The translations under genes were made by a program, and so were the position numbers. Below the pieces are notes generated by a model that saw nothing but the letters and a program-made list of their open reading frames with translations, had not been told where the DNA came from and made no database searches. From JBFLYC01 sp040756735 (lineage in GTDB: Bacteria > Bacillota > DSM-16504 > Desulfitibacterales > Desulfitibacteraceae), in contig JBFLYC010000016.1 in the NCBI GenBank assembly GCA_040756735.1, forward strand, positions 1 through 64,000: a stretch of DNA of 64,000 nt. The letters run 5' to 3'. This document shows positions 26,478 through 36,295 of the stretch, piece after piece (the stretch's first letter is position 1; each line of letters starts with the position of its first letter).

Positions 26478-29144
26478 TTAAAACCCTTGATATTTCTGGC
26501 CTTTTTCCATCTTGATGTTGGCTTGAGCCGCCGCAAGTCTGGCCACGGGCACCCTGTAGGGAGAACAGCTTACAAAGTCTAAGCCTATTAACTGGCAATA
26601 CTCTATGGAGTTGGGGTCTCCACCATGCTCTCCGCAAATGCCAATCAACAAATCTTCCCTGCTGGCTCTTCCTTTGGTTACAGCCATCTCCATCAACCGC
26701 CCCACACCAGCTCTATCTAATACTACAAAAGGATTTTCCTTAAGTATTTTCTTATCCATGTAGCTGTATAGGAACTTGCCCTCGGCATCATCCCTGCTAA
26801 AACCCAGACAGGTTTGAGTCAAATCATTTGTGCCAAAGGAAAAGAAATCCGCAACCTGGGCTATTTCACCAGCTGTAGCGCATGCTCTTGGAACTTCAAT
26901 CATAGTACCTACTGTATATTCGATCTTTTGATCCGTCTCATCTTTAATTTTTTTGGCTACCTCATCAATCAATTTTTTAAGAATAGCAAGTTCATTTACA
27001 TCCATCACCAAGGGAATCTCAATTTCAGGCAGGACTCTTATGCCTTCCTTTGCAAGCTGTGCAGCAGCTCGAAAGACTGCTTCAGCCTGCATGGCATAGA
27101 TCTCAGGAAAAGTAATAGCTAATCTGCACCCCCTATGACCCAGCATAGGGTTGCTTTCAGAGAGATTTTTAACCTTGGTAAATACTGCTTCCTTTTCTTT
27201 AATTGCAGATGGGGAAGCACCCATACATCTCATTTTTACTAACTCTTCAAGTAGTTCTTCTTTGTCAGGTAAAAATTCATGCAAGGGAGGATCTAATAAC
27301 CGTATTGTAACTGGATAACCCTGCATGGCCTTTAGTATTCCATAGAAATCACTTTGTTGAATTGGAAGGAGACCTTCTAGAGCAGCTGTTCTTTCTTCAA
27401 GAGTAGAAGCGAGAATCATCTTTTGCATTAAGGGCAGCCTTTCCGGACCCATAAACATGTGCTCCGTCCTGCATAGACCTATACCTTTAGCTCCAAACTC
27501 CCTTGCCCTGGCTGCGTCATCCGGAGTATCTGCATTAGCTCTCACGCCTAATGTACGTATCTCATCAGCCCATTCCAACAGAAGTTTGAACTCACTGCTA
27601 AGAGCTGGCTGTAAAAGCACAACCTCCCCTTCAATTACATGACCGGTGGAACCATCAATGGAAATGATTTCTCCCTTGGTAAAGCTCTTTTCACCTATAG
27701 ACACCTGCTGACCCTGGTAATCAATCTTAAGCTGGTCGCAACCGCAAACACATGGTTTACCCATACCTCTGGCTACCACTGCGGCATGGCTGGTCATACC
27801 TCCCCTGGCAGTAAGAATACCTTGTGAGCAAATTATGCCATGTAGATCATCCGGAGTAGTCTCATTTCTTACCAGAATCACCTTTGCCCCTTGCCCTGCC
27901 AAATGCTCTGCCTCATCTGCATCAAAAACAATTTGCCCTGATGCTGCACCTGGTGAAGCAGGAAGCCCCTTTGCAATAGCATTTATGCGAGCATTGGGAT
28001 CTACCGTAGGATGAAGCATTTGATCAATCTGGCTTGGGTCTATCCGGCTAATGGCTTCTTCCTTGGAAATTAATCCTTCTCTGACCATATCCACAGCAAT
28101 CTTTACAGAAGCTGCGGCAGTCCTTTTACCGCTCCTGGTTTGCAGTATATATACCTTGCCCTTTTCTATGGTAAATTCAATATCCTGCATATCCCGGTAA
28201 TGTCTTTCCAGCAGTTTACAGATATCTGTAAAGCGCTTATAAGCATGGGGCATATCTTTTTTCAATTTTTCTATAGGCTGGGGGGTCCTAATTCCGGCTA
28301 CTACATCCTCACCCTGGGCATTTACAAGGTATTCTCCATATAATTCCTTTACCCCAGTTGAAGGGTTCCTGGTAAAGGCGACACCTGTTCCGCTGGTACT
28401 GCCCATATTACCAAATACCATGGATTGAATGTTTACCGCAGTGCCTATATGCTCGGGGATTTTGTTTAACTTACGGTAAAGTTTTGCCCTGGAATTATTC
28501 CAGGAATTAAAGACAGCTTGAACTGCCATAATTAATTGTTCCGTGGGATCTTGCGGAAAAACCTGCCCGGTCTTGACCTTTATTAAAGCTTTATATTCTT
28601 CAACAATCTCCTCCAAAGCATTGGCAGGAAGTTGATGATCCTGCACAACCCCATATTTCTCTTTGTATGAGCGAAGGATACCTTCAAAACTAATATGTTC
28701 TATACCTAAAACCACATCTGAGAACATGGTTATAAATCTTCTATAGCAATCAAATGCAAAGTTTTCACTACCCGTTAATTCACTCAAACCAATCACAGTA
28801 TTGTCATTTAATCCAAGGTTTAAGATGGTATCCATCATACCCGGCATAGAGACAGCAGCGCCTGAACGAACTGAAACTAAAAGGGGATTTTCACGCAATC
28901 CAAATCCCTTTCCTGTATCCTCTTCTAAAAGCTTGATGTGTTCTGTAATCTGTTCCTTAAGTGTTTCTGGAAACTTTTCTCCTGCTTTATAATAGTCCCT
29001 GCATGCTTCGGTACTTATTGTCATTCCTGGAGGAACCGGTAGACCTATGTTGGTCATCTCGGCAAGATTAGCTCCTTTTCCTCCAAGTAGGGACTTCATC
29101 TCCTTGTTCCCCTCACAAAACTTATATATATACTTCTTAATCAT
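26478..29144 (-). CDS. ppdK: Pyruvate, phosphate dikinase
   Basis: Interconverts pyruvate + ATP + Pi with PEP + AMP + PPi. The N-terminal ATP-grasp domain has GGKGANLAEMTNIGLPVPPG and SVRSGAAVSMPGMMDTILNL. The central phospho-histidine domain has GGMTSHAAVVARGMGKPCVCG, with the catalytic His and the regulatory Thr two residues before it. The C-terminal PEP-binding TIM barrel includes GTMIEVPRACATA, FGTNDLTQT and the catalytic GICGEHGGD. A GGGGGAG lies 5 bases before ATG 29144; the earlier ATG at 29171 is upstream of that site. At about 888 aa it is full length. Its regulator gene ppsR overlaps by 8 bp just upstream, supporting control by phosphorylation of the active-site Thr. Confidence 0.96.
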   Translation of the reverse strand: MIKKYIYKFCEGNKEMKSLLGGKGANLAEMTNIGLPVPPGMTISTEACRDYYKAGEKFPETLKEQITEHIKLLEEDTGKGFGLRENPLLVSVRSGAAVSMPGMMDTILNLGLNDNTVIGLSELTGSENFAFDCYRRFITMFSDVVLGIEHISFEGILRSYKEKYGVVQDHQLPANALEEIVEEYKALIKVKTGQVFPQDPTEQLIMAVQAVFNSWNNSRAKLYRKLNKIPEHIGTAVNIQSMVFGNMGSTSGTGVAFTRNPSTGVKELYGEYLVNAQGEDVVAGIRTPQPIEKLKKDMPHAYKRFTDICKLLERHYRDMQDIEFTIEKGKVYILQTRSGKRTAAASVKIAVDMVREGLISKEEAISRIDPSQIDQMLHPTVDPNARINAIAKGLPASPGAASGQIVFDADEAEHLAGQGAKVILVRNETTPDDLHGIICSQGILTARGGMTSHAAVVARGMGKPCVCGCDQLKIDYQGQQVSIGEKSFTKGEIISIDGSTGHVIEGEVVLLQPALSSEFKLLLEWADEIRTLGVRANADTPDDAARAREFGAKGIGLCRTEHMFMGPERLPLMQKMILASTLEERTAALEGLLPIQQSDFYGILKAMQGYPVTIRLLDPPLHEFLPDKEELLEELVKMRCMGASPSAIKEKEAVFTKVKNLSESNPMLGHRGCRLAITFPEIYAMQAEAVFRAAAQLAKEGIRVLPEIEIPLVMDVNELAILKKLIDEVAKKIKDETDQKIEYTVGTMIEVPRACATAGEIAQVADFFSFGTNDLTQTCLGFSRDDAEGKFLYSYMDKKILKENPFVVLDRAGVGRLMEMAVTKGRASREDLLIGICGEHGGDPNSIEYCQLIGLDFVSCSPYRVPVARLAAAQANIKMEKGQKYQGF

Positions 29145-29943
29145 AAATTCTCCCCCCATTAAATATCTCAACTATCTTACTGGCGGTTTCTTCTACAGCT
29201 TTATTTGTCACATTGATCACAGGACAACCAAGCCTTTTCATAATTTTATCTGAGTACTCCAACTCTTTTATTATCCTGTCAATGGCGGCATAATTTGCAT
29301 GTGAACTCAGTCCTAGAGTTTTTAGTCTTTCCTTACGAATCTCAAAAAGGTGCTGGGGATCTATTATTAACCCTATTACCTTATGAGCAACTTTGAATAG
29401 TTCCTCTGGAGGCGGTACTTCTGGAACCAACGGGACATTAGCGCATTTTATTCGCTTATGTGCCAGGTACATGCTCAAAGGAGTCTTGGAAGTACGTGAA
29501 ACCCCTATTAAAACAATATCTGCTTCCAAAAGACCTTTAGAGTTTTTCCCATCATCATATTTAACTGCAAATTCTATGGCTTCAACCCTTTTGAAGTACT
29601 GTTCATCCAGTTTTCTAAGTAAACCTGGTTCTAATTTCGGAGCCACAGCAGTAATTGTGCCCATAGCCTGAAGCATTGGTGTTAATATGTCAACTGCAAC
29701 CAAACCTGAACGGGAGACCAATTCCTCCAGGTATTCTCTAAGTTCGGGGATCACCAGGGTATATGCAATTACACAATTGAAACCTTCCGCCTTATCTACA
29801 ATTTCCTTTATCTGCTGTTTGTTATTCACATAAGGAAAGCGCCTTATTTCTATACTAGTTAAATCAAATTGGCCGGCAACTGCTTTAACTACTAACTCAG
29901 CTGTCTCTCCCAATGAATCTGATATTACAAATACTTTTGGCAA
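29137..29943 (-). CDS. ppsR: PPDK regulatory kinase/pyrophosphorylase (DUF299, YqfL)
   Basis: Bifunctional regulator that phosphorylates (ADP-dependent) and dephosphorylates (Pi-dependent) a Thr next to the catalytic His of pyruvate phosphate dikinase or PEP synthase. The family P-loop is GVSRTSKTPLSMYLA (about 150-164), and the N-terminus VFVISDSLGETAELV is diagnostic. The start appears to be TTG. It overlaps ppdK by 8 bp, so target and regulator are made together. In B. subtilis its homologue YqfL lies at the same place between glyS and dnaG, though without ppdK. Confidence 0.94.
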   Translation of the reverse strand: MPKVFVISDSLGETAELVVKAVAGQFDLTSIEIRRFPYVNNKQQIKEIVDKAEGFNCVIAYTLVIPELREYLEELVSRSGLVAVDILTPMLQAMGTITAVAPKLEPGLLRKLDEQYFKRVEAIEFAVKYDDGKNSKGLLEADIVLIGVSRTSKTPLSMYLAHKRIKCANVPLVPEVPPPEELFKVAHKVIGLIIDPQHLFEIRKERLKTLGLSSHANYAAIDRIIKELEYSDKIMKRLGCPVINVTNKAVEETASKIVEIFNGGRIYD

Positions 29944-30075
29944 CCCTTTATTAATAATTTAAAATCACCCCCAAATTTCATCAAAGTAAAAATCTTAATA
30001 TTGTTATGTCTCCTGGTTATCCTACTTTTCATTCTATAAGACAATAAAGCAAAATAGGACCAAAAAGTGTATTTC

Positions 30076-32151
30076 TTACAACAGCTTAGACAAATCTCCA
30101 AAAGGTTTTAAATAATCTACTAAGGCCTTTAACATGGCCAGACGATTATTCTTAATTGCTTCATCCTTATCCATGACCATTACTTTTTCAAAGTAGTCAT
30201 CAATATAATATTTTAAACTCACAAACCCTTCTAAAATATCTGCATATAACCTGTTGTTCCACAACATACAGGATTTTTCCTGCAAGGTCTTGAAACGTTC
30301 CCATAAGATTTTCTCTGCTGCATGTGCAAATAAGCTTTCATTAAGTGTAGAAGTGGTAGCATTTTTACCAAGGTTCGCTGCCCTGGTGTAGGCTGTAATC
30401 AATTCCTCATACATGGAGTTGCTTTTAAATTCCATCAGAGCCTGGGCTTTAGCCAATGTTTCAGTAATATTGTCCCAGTTTCCATCCAATACACAGTTGA
30501 CCACATCATAGTTAATGCCTTTTTCTTCCAATAAATTGGCAAGTCTCTGTTTAAAAAATTCCAGAACAGCTGAAATTACTTCCTCTTTATCAATCTTAAG
30601 CCCCTGAAGTTCATATACTTCTAAGGTCTTTTTAATTAACTCGGGTAATTTAATATCCAATTGTCCGGCAGATATTATTAAACAAATTCCATAAGCTTGC
30701 CTTCTTAAAGCATATGGGTCACCTGAGCCGGTAGGTCTTATACCGGTTGCGAAGCAACCTCCTATGACATCTATTTTATCTGAAATAGCTACCACTGTTC
30801 CCGCCGTTGTTACCGGCAGGTCATCCCCTGCATACCTTGGTTGGTAATGCTCCTTAATGGCCAAAGCTACTTCTTCCACTTCCTTATAATATAAAGCATA
30901 GTAATAGCCCATTATTCCCTGCAGTTCAGGAAACTCATAAACCATATTTGAAACCAAATCTGCCTTGGCCAAATGGGCTGCTCTTGACACCTGTTCCCTG
31001 GCCAAGGGAGACAGACCTAACTTATTAGACAGGAAATGCGCTATTTGTTGTATCCTCTGCACCCTTTGGTACATGGTTCCAAGCTTTTCCTGGAAAACCA
31101 CCGACTTTAATTGCATCAATTTATCTTCCAGTTTGGTTTTTACATCCTCTTTGTAGAAAAACTTAGCATCATTTAGCCTTGCCTCTAAAACTTTCTCATT
31201 CCCTGCAGCCACTATGGCTAGATGACTTGCATCACCGTTTCTGACGGTGATGAATTTGGGTAAAAGTCCAGCACTACTTTTTTCCCATAAGGGAAAGTAC
31301 TTCTGGTGTTCCTTCATCACTGTAATAAGTACCTCTTGGGGAAGCTCCAAATAACTGCTGTTATAATTTCCACATAAGGCTGTAGGATATTCTAAAAGAT
31401 AGGTAATCTCTTCTAAAAGCTCAGGGTCTGGTTCAACCCTACCACCTTCGCCAGCAGCTAATTCATTTATTTGTTTCCAGACTAGTTCTTTTCGCTCATG
31501 CTGGTTTACTATTACATACTGCTCTTTTAGTACATTAAAAAAGCTTCCGACATCTGTGACTTCCACTCTTCCCTGACCTAAAAAACGGTGACCCCAGGTA
31601 AGCCTGTCAGATGCTACACCCTCAATTTCCAAAGGGATCACATCTTCACCATAGAGACACAAAAGCCACCTGATAGGCCTTACAAAACGAATGTTTAAAT
31701 ATGACCAGCGCATGGTCTTTGGAAAGTCCAGACTCAAAATTAGCCCTGGCAGAATATTGGGAAATAACTCCCTGATATTTTTCCCTTCCTGTTTAATTAT
31801 CGCAAACAAGTAACTTCCACCCTGAGTTTCTTTAATAATCAATTCATTTAACGAAACGCCCTGGCTCCTGGCAAAACCCTCAGCTGCTTTAGTATAATTT
31901 CCATGAACATCAAAAGCAGCCTTGGCTGATGGACCCTTTTTTTCCTCAACAAGCCCTTCTCCCACTTCATGCAAATCTTTAATATATAGGACCAATCTTC
32001 TAGGTGTTCCATATGCTGTAACTTCCTTGTATATAAGTCGCTCTCTTTTTAAAATTTCTTCCGCCTTTTCTTTTAATTCCTTCAAAGCCCCTGGCATAAA
32101 ACGGGCTGGAATTTCTTCAGTTCCTATTTCCAATAAAAAATCTTTACTCAT
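30076..32151 (-). CDS. glyS: Glycyl-tRNA synthetase beta subunit
   Basis: tRNA-binding subunit of the alpha2-beta2 bacterial glycyl-tRNA synthetase. The 691 residues match the usual length. The N-terminus FLLEIGTEEIPARFMPGAL and the motifs RSQGVSL, FPKTMRW and MKEHQKYFPLWE are characteristic. An HD-like region and the C-terminal anticodon-binding DALR-like domain follow (ANLGKNATTS). Its ATG overlaps the glyQ stop by 4 bp (ATGA), so synthesis is coupled, and both are controlled by the T-box leader at 33160. Confidence 0.96.
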   Translation of the reverse strand: MSKDFLLEIGTEEIPARFMPGALKELKEKAEEILKRERLIYKEVTAYGTPRRLVLYIKDLHEVGEGLVEEKKGPSAKAAFDVHGNYTKAAEGFARSQGVSLNELIIKETQGGSYLFAIIKQEGKNIRELFPNILPGLILSLDFPKTMRWSYLNIRFVRPIRWLLCLYGEDVIPLEIEGVASDRLTWGHRFLGQGRVEVTDVGSFFNVLKEQYVIVNQHERKELVWKQINELAAGEGGRVEPDPELLEEITYLLEYPTALCGNYNSSYLELPQEVLITVMKEHQKYFPLWEKSSAGLLPKFITVRNGDASHLAIVAAGNEKVLEARLNDAKFFYKEDVKTKLEDKLMQLKSVVFQEKLGTMYQRVQRIQQIAHFLSNKLGLSPLAREQVSRAAHLAKADLVSNMVYEFPELQGIMGYYYALYYKEVEEVALAIKEHYQPRYAGDDLPVTTAGTVVAISDKIDVIGGCFATGIRPTGSGDPYALRRQAYGICLIISAGQLDIKLPELIKKTLEVYELQGLKIDKEEVISAVLEFFKQRLANLLEEKGINYDVVNCVLDGNWDNITETLAKAQALMEFKSNSMYEELITAYTRAANLGKNATTSTLNESLFAHAAEKILWERFKTLQEKSCMLWNNRLYADILEGFVSLKYYIDDYFEKVMVMDKDEAIKNNRLAMLKALVDYLKPFGDLSKLL

Positions 32152-33134
32152 CTATCTTTTTCCTCCTTTTCAGGGGCATCAGTACCATTATCCAGTACAT
32201 TAAGAGGTTTCACAGTCTGGCTTTTTTCAGCTAGAGGCCGCAAATCCAATTTTTCCCTTAGTTCTCGATCCTTGATTAAAGGAAACCCCATTCTTTCTCT
32301 TTGCTTAACGTAACCATGAGCAACTTCTTTTGCCAAATCCCTTACCCTATGAATATAACCTGTACGTTCAGTAACACTAATTGCACCCCTGGCATCAAGC
32401 AGGTTAAAAGTGTGGGAGCATTTAAGGGTGTAGTCATATGCAGGCTGAACCAAACCTTTTGCTATTATCCTGCGGCATTCACTTTCATACTGGTTGAACA
32501 TGTCAAAAAGCATCCTGGTGTCAGCTTCCTTAAAATTATAATAAGAATAGTCAACTTCCGTTTGATGATGGATATCGCCATAGGTTATCTCATCAGTCCA
32601 CATGATGTCAAATACGCTATCCTTTTTTTGTATAAACATTGCCAACCTTTCTATTCCATAGGTTAATTCAGCGCTTACAGGATAACAGTCTATACCGCCG
32701 CACTGTTGGAAATAAGTAAATTGGGTTATTTCCATTCCATCAAGCCACACTTCCCAGCCAAGTCCCCAGGCACCAAGGGTAGGTGATTCCCAGTTATCCT
32801 CTACAAAACGGATATCATGTTTTGCAGATTCTATGCCAATAGCCTCAAGACTTTGCAGGTACAGCTCCTGCACATTGTGCGGAGATGGCTTTAATAGTAC
32901 CTGGTACTGGTAATAATGCTGAAGCCTGTTAGGGTTATCGCCATAGCGCCCGTCTGTAGGACGCCTGGAAGGCTCCACATAAGCTGCATTCCAAGGTTCA
33001 GGACCTAATGCTTTCAAAAAGGTACCGGGCTGCATGGTTCCTGCACCCTTCTCCATATCATATGGTTGTATTAATATACATCCTTTTTTTGCCCAAAAAT
33101 CATTTAGGGCTGAGATTATTTCTTGAAAGTTCAT
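32148..33134 (-). CDS. glyQ: Glycyl-tRNA synthetase alpha subunit
   Basis: Catalytic class II subunit that activates glycine. It has MNFQEIISALNDFWAKKGC at the start, QPYDMEKGAGTMQPGTFL, VEPSRRPTDGRYGDNPNR and the class II motif LTYGIERLAMF. The longer ATG at 33185 lies inside the T-box terminator; AGGAGG seven bases before ATG 33134 fixes the start. The last about 35 residues (after LRPLAEKSQT) are a short charged tail. It is the first gene of glyQS. Confidence 0.97.
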   Translation of the reverse strand: MNFQEIISALNDFWAKKGCILIQPYDMEKGAGTMQPGTFLKALGPEPWNAAYVEPSRRPTDGRYGDNPNRLQHYYQYQVLLKPSPHNVQELYLQSLEAIGIESAKHDIRFVEDNWESPTLGAWGLGWEVWLDGMEITQFTYFQQCGGIDCYPVSAELTYGIERLAMFIQKKDSVFDIMWTDEITYGDIHHQTEVDYSYYNFKEADTRMLFDMFNQYESECRRIIAKGLVQPAYDYTLKCSHTFNLLDARGAISVTERTGYIHRVRDLAKEVAHGYVKQRERMGFPLIKDRELREKLDLRPLAEKSQTVKPLNVLDNGTDAPEKEEKDR

Positions 33135-33159
33135 ATGATGACCTCCTGTGTAATTAGTT

Positions 33160-33390
33160 AAAAAGCCCGCCCCCGCAGCAGACAAGCTGCAGGGACGGGC
33201 TTAAACCCGCGGTTCCACCCTGCTTGGGCAAAACGCCCCAACTCAAGGATTTGCAAGTTTTACTCACTTGAAAAAAACAAGTTTTCCTCTTGCTGCTCAA
33301 AAATGCCTTCAGTCTAACGGTCTTTACCGGTTTCCACCCACCCGGTTCTCTGAAAAAGCCCGAATAAACCTACTTCTTTTTCTCATCGCA
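33160..33390 (-). promoter_or_regulatory. Glycine T-box riboswitch leader of glyQS
   Basis: The conserved T-box sequence AAGCAGGGTGGAACCGCG lies at 33225-33208 on the minus strand. It precedes a terminator of about 15 bp (33160-33202, GCCCGTCCCTGCAGC paired with GCTGCGGGGGCGGGC, then TTTTT). Upstream is Stem I with the apical GGGTGGGTGG region and a GGC triplet (33305-33307) in the specifier position, matching glycine. Uncharged tRNA-Gly should pair with GGC and with the T-box to form the antiterminator. There is no obvious Stem II, as in other glyQS leaders. Confidence 0.93.
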
Positions 33391-33416
33391 CACATTATAT
33401 ATTATTCACTTTGTTT

Positions 33417-33445
33417 AATTTAACAAATTGGCTATAGTTTGTCAA
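33417..33445 (-). promoter_or_regulatory. Promoter of the glyQS T-box unit
   Basis: TTGACA, 17-bp spacer and TAAATT on the minus strand, about 20 bp ahead of the predicted Stem I. A perfect TATAAT some 20 bp further downstream lacks a good -35 at proper distance. Confidence 0.5.
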
Positions 33446-33523
33446 TTTGTATGTTCCAAGATTCATTCTTTGTTTACACAAATATTCTTCCCTATTATAC
33501 CATTTTATACCGCTTTAATAAAA

Positions 33524-34279
33524 TTATTTTCTTTCTCCATTTTGCCGCAGCTGTTCAATAAATTTTCTAGAGTTTATAGGCTTTTCAAGCACAACTTCAA
33601 GATACCTTCCCAAAAGCGCTTCAACAAAATATTGATCCATGAGGCTCATTTTTAAACGACTGGCTGTTAATACATCCATGGACAATAACCCCTGCATAAA
33701 CCGTAAAACTGCTATGTTTATCCTTTCTAGATTACCCGCATTGCTTTTACATGAAGGACAAAAGCATCCCCCTTGAAAATGGGCAAAGTCAGCCTCGCCT
33801 GTGAGGGCTTTGCCACAGCTAAGACAGCAGTAAAATTCAGGCAAAAATCCAGTCAATCTGAGCAATTTTAGGACAAAAAAAGAAAATAACTGGCTTATTG
33901 GCATTCTATCCACTGAGTGAAAAACTGTTAATACCAGTTGAAAGACCTGTTCATTGACATCCTCGGCAGGAAGAAAGTTGTCTAATACTTCTGCAATATA
34001 ATTTGCATAACCATAACAAAGCAGGTTATTTTTAAGCTTGGGAAAGCTGTTAATGACTTCCCCCCCTGTAACGGTATAAATGGACTTGCCTTTAAATAGT
34101 TGAAGGCTTGAGTAGGTAAAGGGTTGGAGAAAACCCCTCATTTTACTCCTGCTTTTCCTTACACCTTTAGCTATGCAGGATACCTTTCCATTCTTTCTGG
34201 TAAATATATTAAAAATTTTATCAGCTTCGGAAAAATTGTACTCTTTAAGGACTATACCCTCTGTTTGCATTGAAACCAT
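33524..34279 (-). CDS. recO: DNA repair protein RecO
   Basis: Recombination mediator that with RecR loads RecA on SSB-coated DNA. It has an N-terminal OB fold (EGIVLKEYNFSEADKIFNIF, GVRKSRSKMRGFLQPFTY), a helical domain and a zinc-binding Cys cluster (CCLSCGKAL near 149-157 and CFCPSC near 172-177). The length of 251 aa is normal. It lies 11 bp after era, as in most Firmicutes, and ends about 80 bp before the glyQS promoter. Confidence 0.95.
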   Translation of the reverse strand: MVSMQTEGIVLKEYNFSEADKIFNIFTRKNGKVSCIAKGVRKSRSKMRGFLQPFTYSSLQLFKGKSIYTVTGGEVINSFPKLKNNLLCYGYANYIAEVLDNFLPAEDVNEQVFQLVLTVFHSVDRMPISQLFSFFVLKLLRLTGFLPEFYCCLSCGKALTGEADFAHFQGGCFCPSCKSNAGNLERINIAVLRFMQGLLSMDVLTASRLKMSLMDQYFVEALLGRYLEVVLEKPINSRKFIEQLRQNGERK

Positions 34280-34290
34280 ATACGCCTCAA

Positions 34291-35190
34291 CTACTTGAGA
34301 AATTTGGGGTCATACCCCATTTTCCGTAAGTCCAAATCACTTTTCCGCCAGTTTTTTCGAACCTTAACCCTCAAATCTAAATAGATTTGTGTATTTAAAA
34401 TGCCTTCCAATTCAACCCTGGCAGCATTGCCAATTTCTTTTATCTTACTAGCTCCCTTGCCTATCATAATTCCCTTCTGGGAATCCCTTTCAACATAAAT
34501 AGTTGCAGCAACATATAATATGCCATTTGCTCTTTCCTCCATACTTTCAACAACTACTGCCGTAGAATGAGGTACTTCTTCCATGGTAAAGCTTAATACC
34601 TTTTCGCGAATTATCTCTGCAACCACAAGGTTTTCTGGCTGATCTGTCACCATATCATCTGGAAAATACTTGGGGCCTTCTGGGAGCATTACTTTGATTT
34701 CCTCTATAAGCACATCCAGGTTTATCTGCTGTAACGCTGATATGGGAACCACCTTTTGTGTCACCCCTGATTGCCGCCACAGCTCCTTTACCCTGGGTAT
34801 TTCCTCTTTTGTTAAATTGTCAATTTTATTAAGGCCAATAATCACCGGCACTTTACTGTTAACTAAAATACCGTTTACGAATTCATCTCCCTTACCAATA
34901 GGAGCCGTGGCATCCACAAGATATAGTATCAAATCAACATCTTTGATACTATTCTCGGCTAATTCTACCATTAATTCTCCTAACTTATTTTTGGGTTTAT
35001 GAATACCAGGTGTATCTATAAATACTATCTGAAAGTCACTGCCAGTTAAGACTCCGGTTATTTTATTTCTTGTGGTCTGAGGCTTTTCAGACATTATAAC
35101 TATCTTTTTACCTATCAATGTGTTAAGCAAAGTGGATTTACCTACATTTGGTCTGCCTATTATGGCAGTAAAACCAGACTTGAAATTCAT
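34291..35190 (-). CDS. era: GTPase Era
   Basis: Ribosome-assembly GTPase binding the 3' end of 16S rRNA. The GTPase domain has G1 GRPNVGKSTLLN, the switch region PQTTRNKITG, G3 DTPGIHKP and G4 NKID. The C-terminal KH domain contains the GKGASKIKEIGNAAR loop. A GGAGG 5 bases before ATG 35190 fixes the start (an in-frame ATG at 35211 lies upstream of this site). It lies between the DUF881 gene and recO. Confidence 0.97.
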   Translation of the reverse strand: MNFKSGFTAIIGRPNVGKSTLLNTLIGKKIVIMSEKPQTTRNKITGVLTGSDFQIVFIDTPGIHKPKNKLGELMVELAENSIKDVDLILYLVDATAPIGKGDEFVNGILVNSKVPVIIGLNKIDNLTKEEIPRVKELWRQSGVTQKVVPISALQQINLDVLIEEIKVMLPEGPKYFPDDMVTDQPENLVVAEIIREKVLSFTMEEVPHSTAVVVESMEERANGILYVAATIYVERDSQKGIMIGKGASKIKEIGNAARVELEGILNTQIYLDLRVKVRKNWRKSDLDLRKMGYDPKFLK

Positions 35191-35257
35191 ATTAGCCTCC
35201 AATGAAATCAAGCTTAACTTTGTTAAGTTTTACTTGTGCTAACTTCTTTTAAGTACA

Positions 35258-36295
35258 TTACTCACTATAAGCCGGTAAGATAATTTGGTCTTCAGGTAAT
35301 ACTTCTATTCTAATACCAAATTCCTTGAGCTCAGCTCTAATAAACTCTAAACTGCTCGCAAGAACTTTAGGATCGCCTACAGCTTTTATGACAATGGGGT
35401 CCACTGCAATGGGCTTTTGATTTACCAGTATAATTGGACCTGCACAGCGGATAGAGGATGTTGCAACCAGCCGCTGTCCCCCGACACTGATCCCCCTTGC
35501 ACCTGCAGAAAACAACTCATTGACAACATCTCTTACATCCCTGTCGTGTACAATGTCTATTGAGCTAAATCCAGTTCCTGAATCATACATTTCTACAGTA
35601 ATTCCTGCCCCATTTATTTCTGAAAAGCCCGCCAGGCTGGTAACTACCTTAAGCCGCCTTTCCAGATTCGCCTTGTCATTTTCAAGCATCCTCAACTTAT
35701 CCAAGACGCTTCTGGAAGTCATCAAGGACACTTGCCCATCCTTAACTGAAACCTCTATTAATGACCAGCTTGGACCATTCAAGAGGGGATGGTTAATCAC
35801 CGTTTCCTTAGTTTGGTCAGTTAGTGTCTCTGTAGGATCAACTATCCTTACCCCTTCTTGCCCTTTCCATATAGATATTACCGCTTCCCCTCTAAAACCA
35901 GGTAGTTTAGGGTCTCTTGCTATCAGCGCCAATGCAGTATCTCTACGTTTACTGTCCTGCTCTCTGGAAATTACATCTTGGATTTTTATACTGTAATCAG
36001 ACATCAGCATAACTATATCTTCAGCAGTTGCAGCTCTTTCCACTTCATACTTAAATTGCGCAATAACTTCTCTCACTATACTGGTATTAAGAACATCGGC
36101 ATTTCTTGCGAGTTGTTCGCCATAATCAACAAACATTTTAGCGCTTTCTCTTGCAAGATCGGTTTTACTTAATTCACCCGGCAGTTGTACATAACCTACT
36201 GTTCTTGCAAGCAAAAAAGAATTTAATAACAGTAAAGATATCATGATAAGTACTGCTACATGAATAAAGCCCGATTGGATATACTGTTTTTTCAC
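35258..36295 (-). CDS. DUF881-family membrane-anchored coiled-coil protein
   Basis: One N-terminal membrane helix (about 10-31) is followed by helical regions and a short coiled coil (RMLENDKANLERRLKVV). The C-terminal DUF881 domain (about 205-345) has NGAGITVEMYDSG, DVRDVVNELFSAGARGISV, and the typical SIRCAGPIILVN and ALEFIRAELKEFGIRIEV-like segments. Relatives in Firmicutes usually lie in division/wall clusters (YlxW/YlxX), so this place is unusual. At 345 residues it is longer than those relatives because of an extra N-terminal segment. It starts at a GTG overlapping the DUF502 stop by 4 bp, so they are co-translated. Function unknown. Confidence 0.8.
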   Translation of the reverse strand: MKKQYIQSGFIHVAVLIMISLLLLNSFLLARTVGYVQLPGELSKTDLARESAKMFVDYGEQLARNADVLNTSIVREVIAQFKYEVERAATAEDIVMLMSDYSIKIQDVISREQDSKRRDTALALIARDPKLPGFRGEAVISIWKGQEGVRIVDPTETLTDQTKETVINHPLLNGPSWSLIEVSVKDGQVSLMTSRSVLDKLRMLENDKANLERRLKVVTSLAGFSEINGAGITVEMYDSGTGFSSIDIVHDRDVRDVVNELFSAGARGISVGGQRLVATSSIRCAGPIILVNQKPIAVDPIVIKAVGDPKVLASSLEFIRAELKEFGIRIEVLPEDQIILPAYSE

